Shown here piece after piece: positions 8,651 through 19,139 of a stretch of 64,000 nt of DNA. The position numbers and the translations under genes are program-made. Origin of the DNA: Tubulanus polymorphus. Its lineage: Eukaryota; Nemertea; Palaeonemertea; Tubulaniformes; Tubulanidae. Under the pieces are notes generated by a model, which saw only the letters and a list, made by a program, of their open reading frames with translations, was not told the DNA's origin and ran no database searches. The stretch covers positions 1 through 64,000 of the forward strand of contig NC_134034.1 in assembly GCF_964204645.1 (NCBI RefSeq), read 5' to 3'. Every line of letters begins with the position of its first letter. The first letter of the stretch is position 1.

Positions 8651-10207
8651 ATGATTCCTGCACTGACACTGACGAAGGCAACCTCGCCGAAATATCTGTC
8701 AATGGAGCGATCTACTCGAAAGAAGAAACGACCACCAGCTGAGAAGACCAGCAAGGGCGGAGGACGCCCTGAGCGACACCAGCAACCCGGGATGTCGCCG
8801 AAAAATTACTATAGAGCTCTTCAAGTGGCGCACCACCTTGCCCAGTTGAGCTCTGGTCCGAAAGCGATTCGGAGGAAGAAGGACCATCTGAAGATGTTCC
8901 TGCGGCCGGCGGCTTGCACCGAAGCAGTAACGGTGCAGCTGCACGCTGCCGCGGACGTCTGGATGGAGACAGTTTCGAAAGAGCTGACCATCCATTACGC
9001 TGCCACATTTGTTCAGCTAATGGGTGATCCTCTGCCGGACTGTCTATCAGCACAGGATGTCGCCCTGACATGGGCCCGGAGGAATTTCGGCTCCCGTCTG
9101 AGCCCCGGAACGATCCGGCTTTTCAACATCGCGCTGGATTTGCGGTCGAAATTCCGCGGTCAGGCTCTGTCTGACAAACTCAGAAATGTCCTATCTAACC
9201 CACCTTCTTCCCCTTCTCATTTCAGGTCACACCACCAGGAGGCACCCACGGAACCGAAGATTCGTCCGCCGCCGAGACCGAGCCGGAAGATTCGAAAGCC
9301 CGCGACGCCGAGGACGCCTGCACCAACCGCAGCCGCGCCCGCCGCGCCCACAGCGCCTCCTTCTTTTTCTGATTCCAGGTCACCGAGAAGCTACGCGGAT
9401 GTCACCAGGACGCCACCAACCAGAATGGCGCCACCACCGAGAAGTCCGATGCCGACGCCGCCGCCGCCACCAAGAAGTCCGACGCCACCGAGAAGTCCGA
9501 CGCCGCCGCCTCGAAACCCGACGCCGCCGCCGCAGAGAACGCCGACCGCACCAACCAGCAGTCCGACGCCGTCTCTCTCTTCTTCTCTTTCCAGCTCTCC
9601 GTCTCATTACAGGTCACCAGGGCGCCTACTGCCAGCGCGAAGTCCGACGCCAACACCGAGACCGATGGCGCCCCAGGAAGTTCGCCGTCATCCGAATACG
9701 GGTCGGAAGAAACAGGATTGGAGTCTGCCACCAACCCGGCGACCCATTCTGGTGATTGGTGACTCAAATCTGAGTAACATCACATCAAGCCGCCGTCCGG
9801 ATGACGTCCAGATCGAGAGCTTCCCCGGCTGCAAGATAGCTCATCTCGCCGACCTGATCGATGCTGTACCGGAGCGCCGAGATCGCCCGGATACGGTGAT
9901 CATCAGCGTCGGAATCAACAACCGCGACAACAACTTCGAAGCGACCGCCAGGAAGACCACACAGCGCCTGATCAACGCCGCAGTCAAGAAGTATCAGCAC
10001 TCGTTCGTCCACTTCGTTCAACTCAACACGACCCGCGAACACCAGCAGTTCGCCCGGAAGTTCAACGAATTCCTCGAGATTCACGACGACGTCACCGCGA
10101 TACCACCCATCGATGATCGACGCTTCAGAGTTGTTGGAGACGGGATCCACTGGAACCGTGGTACAGCTAACACCCTGCTGGACCACTGGCTCAGTGGTTT
10201 AAACTAA
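8651..10207 (+). CDS. PLE ORF1 (copy 2)
   Basis: 518 aa, nearly identical to ORF1 of copy 1. Differences include Thr for Pro in the EAPTEPK segment, Arg for Lys near the GDS domain, and Ser for Cys in the serine-rich stretch. All SGNH motifs (GDSN, GINN, DGIH) are intact. It ends on TTTAAAC followed by TAA. Because ORF2 is missing downstream, this copy could only make ORF1 protein. Confidence 0.88.
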   Translation: MIPALTLTKATSPKYLSMERSTRKKKRPPAEKTSKGGGRPERHQQPGMSPKNYYRALQVAHHLAQLSSGPKAIRRKKDHLKMFLRPAACTEAVTVQLHAAADVWMETVSKELTIHYAATFVQLMGDPLPDCLSAQDVALTWARRNFGSRLSPGTIRLFNIALDLRSKFRGQALSDKLRNVLSNPPSSPSHFRSHHQEAPTEPKIRPPPRPSRKIRKPATPRTPAPTAAAPAAPTAPPSFSDSRSPRSYADVTRTPPTRMAPPPRSPMPTPPPPPRSPTPPRSPTPPPRNPTPPPQRTPTAPTSSPTPSLSSSLSSSPSHYRSPGRLLPARSPTPTPRPMAPQEVRRHPNTGRKKQDWSLPPTRRPILVIGDSNLSNITSSRRPDDVQIESFPGCKIAHLADLIDAVPERRDRPDTVIISVGINNRDNNFEATARKTTQRLINAAVKKYQHSFVHFVQLNTTREHQQFARKFNEFLEIHDDVTAIPPIDDRRFRVVGDGIHWNRGTANTLLDHWLSGLN

Positions 10208-10392
10208 GTATTAGTGAGACCAACGGGTCCACTATTGGTGAGTTAAATCAACCGGAATTAACCAATGCTTCTCTGATTTCTTCCATTTCCAGGTCCGACG
10301 AACACGAAGAACCGGCACCAAACCAAGCGCGACGCGATCCGGTCACCGCTCTCGGGAGCCCGGTGGTCAACCTCACACGTTCACTCCGCCTA
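10204..10392 (+). pseudogene. PLE ORF2 remnant (copy 2)
   Basis: Only the first ~60 codons of the -1 frame remain, through the segment encoding VVNLTRSLRL. The frame then runs into telomeric repeat and the SINE array. The RT and endonuclease are absent. Confidence 0.85.
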
Positions 10393-10401
10393 ACCCTAAC
10401 C

Positions 10402-13400
10402 CTGGTAGAGCAGTCGTCCGGCAAACGAAAGGTCCGTGGTTCGAGTCCCGGTCTAGGTGGTGGACTGTGCTTTTCCCGATGCCCCTAACTCTAATGCCTT
10501 CCGACAGGTGGGAGTTAGCCTGATTTCCCGCTGCCCGTGCTCTAGTGGGGAACTGAAAAAGAAATTAATTAATACATCTCGATTAACAGTCTCGGGGGTT
10601 AATCTGAAGAACACACTTGTCATATAATTAATATTCAAATTCAAAAATTGGTTCCCCTAACCTCTATCTCTATACCTAACCTCAGCCTGTGCCAGGAATG
10701 AAGGAATGCGAGGTCACAGGAAATGACAGTCGTCGGTCTGCCCAGGTAGCTCAACTGGTAGAGCAGTCGTCCGGCAAACGAAAGGTCCGTGGTTCGAGTC
10801 CCGGTCTAGGTGGTGGACTGTGCTTTTCCCGATGCCCCTAACTCTAATGCCTTCCGACAGGTGGGAGTTAGCCTGATTTCCCGCTGCCCGTGCTCTAGTG
10901 GGGAACTGAAAAAGAAATTAATTAATACATCTCGATTAACAGTCTCGGGGGTTAATCTGAAGAACACACTTGTCATATAATTAATATTCAAATTCAAAAA
11001 TTGGTTCCCCTAACCTCTATCTCTATACCTAACCTCAGCCTGTGCCAGGAATGAAGGAATGCGAGGTCACAGGAAATGACAGTCGTCGGTCTGCCCAGGT
11101 AGCTCAACTGGTAGAGCAGTCGTCCGGCAAACGAAAGGTCCGTGGTTCGAGTCCCGGTCTAGGTGGTGGACTGTGCTTTTCCCGATGCCCCTAACTCTAA
11201 TGCCTTCCGACAGGTGGGAGTTAGCCTGATTTCCCGCTGCCCGTGCTCTAGTGGGGAACTGAAAAAGAAATTAATTAATACATCTCGATTAACAGTCTCG
11301 GGGGTTAATCTGAAGAACACACTTGTCATATAATTAATATTCAAATTCAAAAATTGGTTCCCCTAACCTCTATCTCTATACCTAACCTCAGCCTGTGCCA
11401 GGAATGAAGGAATGCGAGGTCACAGGAAATGACAGTCGTCGGTCTGCCCAGGTAGCTCAACTGGTAGAGCAGTCGTCCGGCAAACGAAAGGTCCGTGGTT
11501 CGAGTCCCGGTCTAGGTGGTGGACTGTGCTTTTCCCGATGCCCCTAACTCTAATGCCTTCCGACAGGTGGGAGTTAGCCTGATTTCCCGCTGCCCGTGCT
11601 CTAGTGGGGAACTGAAAAAGAAATTAATTAATACATCTCGATTAACAGTCTCGGGGGTTAATCTGAAGAACACACTTGTCATATAATTAATATTCAAATT
11701 CAAAAATTGGTTCCCCTAACCTCTATCTCTATACCTAACCTCAGCCTGTGCCAGGAATGAAGGAATGCGAGGTCACAGGAAATGACAGTCGTCGGTCTGC
11801 CCAGGTAGCTCAACTGGTAGAGCAGTCGTCCGGCAAACGAAAGGTCCGTGGTTCGAGTCCCGGTCTAGGTGGTGGACTGTGCTTTTCCCGATGCCCCTAA
11901 CTCTAATGCCTTCCGACAGGTGGGAGTTAGCCTGATTTCCCGCTGCCCGTGCTCTAGTGGGGAACTGAAAAAGAAATTAATTAATACATCTCGATTAACA
12001 GTCTCGGGGGTTAATCTGAAGAACACACTTGTCATATAATTAATATTCAAATTCAAAAATTGGTTCCCCTAACCTCTATCTCTATACCTAACCTCAGCCT
12101 GTGCCAGGAATGAAGGAATGCGAGGTCACAGGAAATGACAGTCGTCGGTCTGCCCAGGTAGCTCAACTGGTAGAGCAGTCGTCCGGCAAACGAAAGGTCC
12201 GTGGTTCGAGTCCCGGTCTAGGTGGTGGACTGTGCTTTTCCCGATGCCCCTAACTCTAATGCCTTCCGACAGGTGGGAGTTAGCCTGATTTCCCGCTGCC
12301 CGTGCTCTAGTGGGGAACTGAAAAAGAAATTAATTAATACATCTCGATTAACAGTCTCGGGGGTTAATCTGAAGAACACACTTGTCATATAATTAATATT
12401 CAAATTCAAAAATTGGTTCCCCTAACCTCTATCTCTATACCTAACCTCAGCCTGTGCCAGGAATGAAGGAATGCGAGGTCACAGGAAATGACAGTCGTCG
12501 GTCTGCCCAGGTAGCTCAACTGGTAGAGCAGTCGTCCGGCAAACGAAAGGTCCGTGGTTCGAGTCCCGGTCTAGGTGGTGGACTGTGCTTTTCCCGATGC
12601 CCCTAACTCTAATGCCTTCCGACAGGTGGGAGTTAGCCTGATTTCCCGCTGCCCGTGCTCTAGTGGGGAACTGAAAAAGAAATTAATTAATACATCTCGA
12701 TTAACAGTCTCGGGGGTTAATCTGAAGAACACACTTGTCATATAATTAATATTCAAATTCAAAAATTGGTTCCCCTAACCTCTATCTCTATACCTAACCT
12801 CAGCCTGTGCCAGGAATGAAGGAATGCGAGGTCACAGGAAATGACAGTCGTCGGTCTGCCCAGGTAGCTCAACTGGTAGAGCAGTCGTCCGGCAAACGAA
12901 AGGTCCGTGGTTCGAGTCCCGGTCTAGGTGGTGGACTGTGCTTTTCCCGATGCCCCTAACTCTAATGCCTTCCGACAGGTGGGAGTTAGCCTGATTTCCC
13001 GCTGCCCGTGCTCTAGTGGGGAACTGAAAAAGAAATTAATTAATACATCTCGATTAACAGTCTCGGGGGTTAATCTGAAGAACACACTTGTCATATAATT
13101 AATATTCAAATTCAAAAATTGGTTCCCCTAACCTCTATCTCTATACCTAACCTCAGCCTGTGCCAGGAATGAAGGAATGCGAGGTCACAGGAAATGACAG
13201 TCGTCGGTCTGCCCAGGTAGCTCAACTGGTAGAGCAGTCGTCCGGCAAACGAAAGGTCCGTGGTTCGAGTCCCGGTCTAGGTGGTGGACTGTGCTTTTCC
13301 CGATGCCCCTAACTCTAATGCCTTCCGACAGGTGGGAGTTAGCCTGATTTCCCGCTGCCCGTGCTCTAGTGGGGAACTGAAAAAGAAATTAATTAATACA

Positions 13401-15976
13401 TCTCGATTAACAGTCTCGGGGGTTAATCTGAAGAACACACTTGTCATATAATTAATATTCAAATTCAAAAATTGGTTCCCCTAACCTCTATCTCTATACC
13501 TAACCTCAGCCTGTGCCAGGAATGAAGGAATGCGAGGTCACAGGAAATGACAGTCGTCGGTCTGCCCAGGTAGCTCAACTGGTAGAGCAGTCGTCCGGCA
13601 AACGAAAGGTCCGTGGTTCGAGTCCCGGTCTAGGTGGTGGACTGTGCTTTTCCCGATGCCCCTAACTCTAATGCCTTCCGACAGGTGGGAGTTAGCCTGA
13701 TTTCCCGCTGCCCGTGCTCTAGTGGGGAACTGAAAAAGAAATTAATTAATACATCTCGATTAACAGTCTCGGGGGTTAATCTGAAGAACACACTTGTCAT
13801 ATAATTAATATTCAAATTCAAAAATTGGTTCCCCTAACCTCTATCTCTATACCTAACCTCAGCCTGTGCCAGGAATGAAGGAATGCGAGGTCACAGGAAA
13901 TGACAGTCGTCGGTCTGCCCAGGTAGCTCAACTGGTAGAGCAGTCGTCCGGCAAACGAAAGGTCCGTGGTTCGAGTCCCGGTCTAGGTGGTGGACTGTGC
14001 TTTTCCCGATGCCCCTAACTCTAATGCCTTCCGACAGGTGGGAGTTAGCCTGATTTCCCGCTGCCCGTGCTCTAGTGGGGAACTGAAAAAGAAATTAATT
14101 AATACATCTCGATTAACAGTCTCGGGGGTTAATCTGAAGAACACACTTGTCATATAATTAATATTCAAATTCAAAAATTGGTTCCCCTAACCTCTATCTC
14201 TATACCTAACCTCAGCCTGTGCCAGGAATGAAGGAATGCGAGGTCACAGGAAATGACAGTCGTCGGTCTGCCCAGGTAGCTCAACTGGTAGAGCAGTCGT
14301 CCGGCAAACGAAAGGTCCGTGGTTCGAGTCCCGGTCTAGGTGGTGGACTGTGCTTTTCCCGATGCCCCTAACTCTAATGCCTTCCGACAGGTGGGAGTTA
14401 GCCTGATTTCCCGCTGCCCGTGCTCTAGTGGGGAACTGAAAAAGAAATTAATTAATACATCTCGATTAACAGTCTCGGGGGTTAATCTGAAGAACACACT
14501 TGTCATATAATTAATATTCAAATTCAAAAATTGGTTCCCCTAACCTCTATCTCTATACCTAACCTCAGCCTGTGCCAGGAATGAAGGAATGCGAGGTCAC
14601 AGGAAATGACAGTCGTCGGTCTGCCCAGGTAGCTCAACTGGTAGAGCAGTCGTCCGGCAAACGAAAGGTCCGTGGTTCGAGTCCCGGTCTAGGTGGTGGA
14701 CTGTGCTTTTCCCGATGCCCCTAACTCTAATGCCTTCCGACAGGTGGGAGTTAGCCTGATTTCCCGCTGCCCGTGCTCTAGTGGGGAACTGAAAAAGAAA
14801 TTAATTAATACATCTCGATTAACAGTCTCGGGGGTTAATCTGAAGAACACACTTGTCATATAATTAATATTCAAATTCAAAAATTGGTTCCCCTAACCTC
14901 TATCTCTATACCTAACCTCAGCCTGTGCCAGGAATGAAGGAATGCGAGGTCACAGGAAATGACAGTCGTCGGTCTGCCCAGGTAGCTCAACTGGTAGAGC
15001 AGTCGTCCGGCAAACGAAAGGTCCGTGGTTCGAGTCCCGGTCTAGGTGGTGGACTGTGCTTTTCCCGATGCCCCTAACTCTAATGCCTTCCGACAGGTGG
15101 GAGTTAGCCTGATTTCCCGCTGCCCGTGCTCTAGTGGGGAACTGAAAAAGAAATTAATTAATACATCTCGATTAACAGTCTCGGGGGTTAATCTGAAGAA
15201 CACACTTGTCATATAATTAATATTCAAATTCAAAAATTGGTTCCCCTAACCTCTATCTCTATACCTAACCTCAGCCTGTGCCAGGAATGAAGGAATGCGA
15301 GGTCACAGGAAATGACAGTCGTCGGTCTGCCCAGGTAGCTCAACTGGTAGAGCAGTCGTCCGGCAAACGAAAGGTCCGTGGTTCGAGTCCCGGTCTAGGT
15401 GGTGGACTGTGCTTTTCCCGATGCCCCTAACTCTAATGCCTTCCGACAGGTGGGAGTTAGCCTGATTTCCCGCTGCCCGTGCTCTAGTGGGGAACTGAAA
15501 AAGAAATTAATTAATACATCTCGATTAACAGTCTCGGGGGTTAATCTGAAGAACACACTTGTCATATAATTAATATTCAAATTCAAAAATTGGTTCCCCT
15601 AACCTCTATCTCTATACCTAACCTCAGCCTGTGCCAGGAATGAAGGAATGCGAGGTCACAGGAAATGACAGTCGTCGGTCTGCCCAGGTAGCTCAACTGG
15701 TAGAGCAGTCGTCCGGCAAACGAAAGGTCCGTGGTTCGAGTCCCGGTCTAGGTGGTGGACTGTGCTTTTCCCGATGCCCCTAACTCTAATGCCTTCCGAC
15801 AGGTGGGAGTTAGCCTGATTTCCCGCTGCCCGTGCTCTAGTGGGGAACTGAAAAAGAAATTAATTAATACATCTCGATTAACAGTCTCGGGGGTTAATCT
15901 GAAGAACACACTTGTCATATAATTAATATTCAAATTCAAAAATTGGTTCCCCTAACCTCTATCTCTATACCTAACC
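10402..15976 (+). mobile_element. Tandem array of 16 tRNA-derived SINE units (353 bp, family A)
   Basis: Sixteen head-to-tail units repeat at exactly 353 bp. The first is 5'-truncated inside the tRNA head, at CTGGTAGAGC, directly after telomeric repeat. Each unit has a tRNA-like head with A and B boxes, a TTTT run, a CTAACTC/GAGTTAG hairpin, an AT-rich body, and a 3' block shared with the PLE (CCCGCTGCCCGTGC, TAGTGGGG, then CCCCTAACCTCTATCTCTA). There are no telomeric spacers between units. I saw no differences between units. A 63-aa minus-strand frame recurs in every unit and is a shadow of the repeat. Confidence 0.9.
10747..10827 (+). promoter_or_regulatory. Pol III A box, B box and TTTT run in the SINE head (representative unit)
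   Basis: The A box TAGCTCAACTGG (10747-10758) fits TRGCNNARYNGG exactly. The B box GGTTCGAGTCC (10791-10801) fits GGTTCGANTCC. They are 32 bp apart, as in tRNA genes. A TCGT/ACGA stem encloses the 7-nt loop CCGGCAA in the anticodon-arm position. TTTT at 10824-10827 is a potential Pol III terminator. The set recurs every 353 bp. Confidence 0.8.
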
Positions 15977-16081
15977 CTAACCCTAACCCTAACCCTAACC
16001 CTAACCCTAACCCTAACCCTAACCCTAACCCTAACCCTAACCCTAACCCTAACCCTAACCCTAACCCTAACCCTAACCCTA
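15977..16081. repeat. Interstitial telomeric repeat block
   Basis: About 18 perfect CCCTAA units join the 3' end of the last family A SINE unit to the first family B unit. The SINE tail ends ATACCTAACC and passes into repeat without a visible boundary. Confidence 0.95.
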
Positions 16082-16728
16082 GCGGAGATATAGAGGTGAA
16101 ACCGAGAGCAATCGTCGGTCCGCCCAGGTAGCTCAATCGGTAGAGCAGTCGTCCGGCAAACGAAAGGTCCGGTGTTCGAGTCCCGGTCTAGGTGGTGGAT
16201 TGCTTTTCGGTATCCCTAACTCTAATACCTTCCGGCAGGTGGAGTTAGCCGGCTTTCCCGCTGCCAGTGTCACAGTGGGGTTCTGAAAAGATATCAGTTA
16301 ATTACTCTCGATTAATTGTGGTGGGTTAATCTGAAGAACACAAAAACATTAATTGATACTCTGATTGGTTCCCCTAACCTATACCTCTAAACCTAACCCC
16401 GACCAGTGCCAGGAAAGTGCGGAGATATAGAGGTGAAACCGAGAGCAATCGTCGGTCCGCCCAGGTAGCTCAATCGGTAGAGCAGTCGTCCGGCAAACGA
16501 AAGGTCCGGTGTTCGAGTCCCGGTCTAGGTGGTGGATTGCTTTTCGGTATCCCTAACTCTAATACCTTCCGGCAGGTGGAGTTAGCCGGCTTTCCCGCTG
16601 CCAGTGTCACAGTGGGGTTCTGAAAAGATATCAGTTAATTACTCTCGATTAATTGTGGTGGGTTAATCTGAAGAACACAAAAACATTAATTGATACTCTG
16701 ATTGGTTCCCCTAACCTATACCTCTAAA
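16082..16728 (+). mobile_element. Two tandem SINE units, diverged family B (337 bp)
   Basis: Two units starting GCGGAGATATAGAGG (16082 and 16419) have the same design as family A: A-box-like TAGCTCAATCGG, the loop CCGGCAAACG, B-box-like TGTTCGAGTCC, TTTT, a CTAACTC/GAGTTAG hairpin, and a terminal block CCCGCTGCCAGTGTCACAG...GGTTCCCCTAACC. The body differs from family A by substitutions and small indels. The two units look identical to each other. Confidence 0.88.
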
Positions 16729-16768
16729 CCTAACCCTAACCCTAACCCTAACCCTAACCCTAACCCTA
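16729..16768. repeat. Telomeric repeat between SINE family B and PLE copy 3
   Basis: About six CCCTAA units, ending CCCTA directly before CTCGATCC, the common 5' edge of PLE copies. Confidence 0.92.
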
Positions 16769-17573
16769 CTCGATCCTAATAACTCTAAATAAGCGTAGTT
16801 TATCTAATAGAATTATATTTAAGAACTTAGAATTAAAACAGACGTATTAGTAAGACATTTCTATCAAAACTCGTCACCCATAATTAGGGCTAATTAACCA
16901 CCCGCGCTCACTCAGTAATTTAGATCTTACGGGTTATAACTTCCTACTAAATCGCCGACGCCGCGCTGTCTAATTCATCCAATTTTCGGTAGAATACCGC
17001 GTAGATATTTCAAAATCCGCTCTTAAAAGCTTTAGAATACGGAGAAAACTTGATTAACTAAGAACCGGATTTCACCATTTACGACTATTTAGTATACACG
17101 CGTATATCGGAATACGCCTCGGCCGCGCACCGCTAATTAACGCATCTAAACTAATTAGGAATTAAGCAATTTTGAAACTGAACTCGGACATATTTCGAAC
17201 ATTCCGGTTCACGTATATTAATAATACATATTCTAGATTTCTCTTTATAGCAAACACTTTGAGTATTTATCAGGTTATATCGAAATAAACTTTTCAATTC
17301 TATATTAGACACGCCGTTCTTTAGATCTTTAGAACTATACATCAAAGCAAACTATTCAACAGCTAGATCAAGGGCCATAATTAGTGCTGTTTTCTAGTCA
17401 CTCTGGATCAAAGGCATAATTAGTCAGACCCCTAGTTTGTCTATTAGCTTGATCACAGAAGTACAATTAGTCTAGATCACAAGGTCTCATATGGTCACTT
17501 AACTTCTAACTCGAATACTGTTCACTTGTTGCGCGCTGCGTGTATAAAAACCCGTGTCTAATCCTAGTTCAGC

Positions 17574-19139
17574 ATGATTCCTGCACTGACACTGACGAAG
17601 GCAACCTCGCCGAAATATCTGTCAATGGAGCGATCTACTCGAAAGAAGAAACGACCACCAGCTGAGAAGACCAGCAAGGGCGGAGGACGCCCTGAGCGAC
17701 ACCAGCAACCCGGGATGTCGCCGAAAACGTATTATAGAGCTCTTCAAGTGGCGCACCACCTTGCCCAGTTGAGCTCTGGTCCGAAAGCGATTCGGAGGAA
17801 GAAGGACCATCTGAAGATGTTCCTGCGGCCGGCGGCTTGCACCGAAGCAGTAACGGTGCAGCTGCACGCTGCCGCGGACGTCTGGATGGAGACAGTTTCG
17901 AAAGAGCTGACCATCCATTACGCTGCCACATTTGTTGAGCTAATGGGTGATCCTCTGCCGGACTGTCTATCAGCACAGGATGTCGCCCTGACATGGGCCC
18001 GGAGGAATTTCGGCTCCCGTCTGAGCCCCGGAACGATCCGGCTTTTCAACATCGCGCTGGATTTGCGGTCGAAATTCCGCGGTCAGGCTCTGTCTGACAA
18101 ACTCAGAAATGTCCTATCTAACCCACCTTCTTCCCCTTCTCATTTCAGGTCACACCACCAGGAGGCACCCACGGAGCCGAAGATTCGTCCGCCGCCGAGA
18201 CCGAGCCGGAAGATTCGAAAGCCCGCGACGCCGAGGACGCCTGCACCAACCGCAGCCGCGCCCGCCGCGCCCACAGCGCCTCCTTCTTTTTCTGATTCCA
18301 GGTCACCGAGAAGCTACGCGGATGTCACCAGGACGCCACCAACCAGAATGGCGCCACCACCGAGAAGCCCGATGCCGACGCCGCCGCCGCCGCCGCCACC
18401 AAGAAGTCCGACGCCACCGAGAAGTCCGACGCCGCCGCCTCGAAACCCGACGCCGCCGCCGCCGCAGAGAACGCCGACCGCACCAACCAGCAGTCCGACG
18501 CCGTCTCTCTCTTCTTCTCTTTCCAGCTCTCCGTCTCATTACAGGTCACCAGGGCGCCTACTGCCAGCGCGAAGTCCGACGCCAACACCGAGACCGATGG
18601 CGCCCCAGGAAGTTCGCCGTCATCCGAAGACGGGTCGGAAGAAACAGGATTGGAGTCTGCCACCAACCCGGCGACCCATTCTGGTGATTGGTGACTCAAA
18701 TCTGAGTAACATCACATCAAGCCGCCGTCCGGATGACGTCCAGATCGAGAGCTTCCCCGGCTGCAAGATAGCTCATCTCGCCGACCTGATCGATGCTGTA
18801 CCGGAGCGCCGAGATCGCCCGGATACGGTGATCATCAGCGTCGGAATCAACAACCGCGACAACAACTTCGAAGCGACCGCCAGGAAGACCACACAGCGCC
18901 TGATCAACGCCGCAGTCAAGAAGTATCAGCACTCGTTCGTCCACTTCGTTCAACTCAACACGACCCGCGAACACCAGCAGTTCGCCCGGAAGTTCAACGA
19001 ATTCCTCGAGATTCACGACGACGTCACCGCGATACCACCCATCGATGATCGACGCTTCAGAGTTGTTGGAGACGGGATCCACTGGAACCGTGGTACAGCT
19101 AACACCCTGCTGGACCACTGGCTCAGTGGTTTAAATTAA
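17574..19139 (+). CDS. PLE ORF1 (copy 3)
   Basis: 521 aa, three residues longer than in copy 1 because proline codons were added in the GCC-rich linker. Private changes include KTYYRA for KNYYRA, VELMG for VQLMG and RRHPKTG for RRHPNTG. The SGNH motifs are intact. The end reads T TTA AAT TAA, a silent variant of the slip site. The downstream hairpin loses one pair (GGTC to GGCC). Confidence 0.9.
   Translation: MIPALTLTKATSPKYLSMERSTRKKKRPPAEKTSKGGGRPERHQQPGMSPKTYYRALQVAHHLAQLSSGPKAIRRKKDHLKMFLRPAACTEAVTVQLHAAADVWMETVSKELTIHYAATFVELMGDPLPDCLSAQDVALTWARRNFGSRLSPGTIRLFNIALDLRSKFRGQALSDKLRNVLSNPPSSPSHFRSHHQEAPTEPKIRPPPRPSRKIRKPATPRTPAPTAAAPAAPTAPPSFSDSRSPRSYADVTRTPPTRMAPPPRSPMPTPPPPPPPRSPTPPRSPTPPPRNPTPPPPQRTPTAPTSSPTPSLSSSLSSSPSHYRSPGRLLPARSPTPTPRPMAPQEVRRHPKTGRKKQDWSLPPTRRPILVIGDSNLSNITSSRRPDDVQIESFPGCKIAHLADLIDAVPERRDRPDTVIISVGINNRDNNFEATARKTTQRLINAAVKKYQHSFVHFVQLNTTREHQQFARKFNEFLEIHDDVTAIPPIDDRRFRVVGDGIHWNRGTANTLLDHWLSGLN

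Larger units (their letters stand above)
7846..10392 (+). mobile_element. Penelope-like element, copy 2 (3'-truncated)
   Basis: The copy starts at CTCGATCCTAATAAC, the same 5' edge as copies 3-5. It keeps about 0.8 kb of leader, the TATA box, an intact ORF1 and the frameshift site. It is cut off near the start of ORF2: intact copies read CCGCCTAAGTCCGG, this copy reads CCGCCTAACCCTAACCC. The break lies on an internal CCTAA, and telomeric repeat continues from it. Confidence 0.9.

Noticed and set aside
10453-15939. Sixteen copies of a 63-aa minus-strand protein
   Set aside because: Shadow frame inside the SINE unit. It recurs only because the repeat recurs, and no domain or codon signature is visible.
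10402-15976. CRISPR-like array
   Set aside because: Exact tandem 353-bp units without unique spacers, in a eukaryotic telomeric context.
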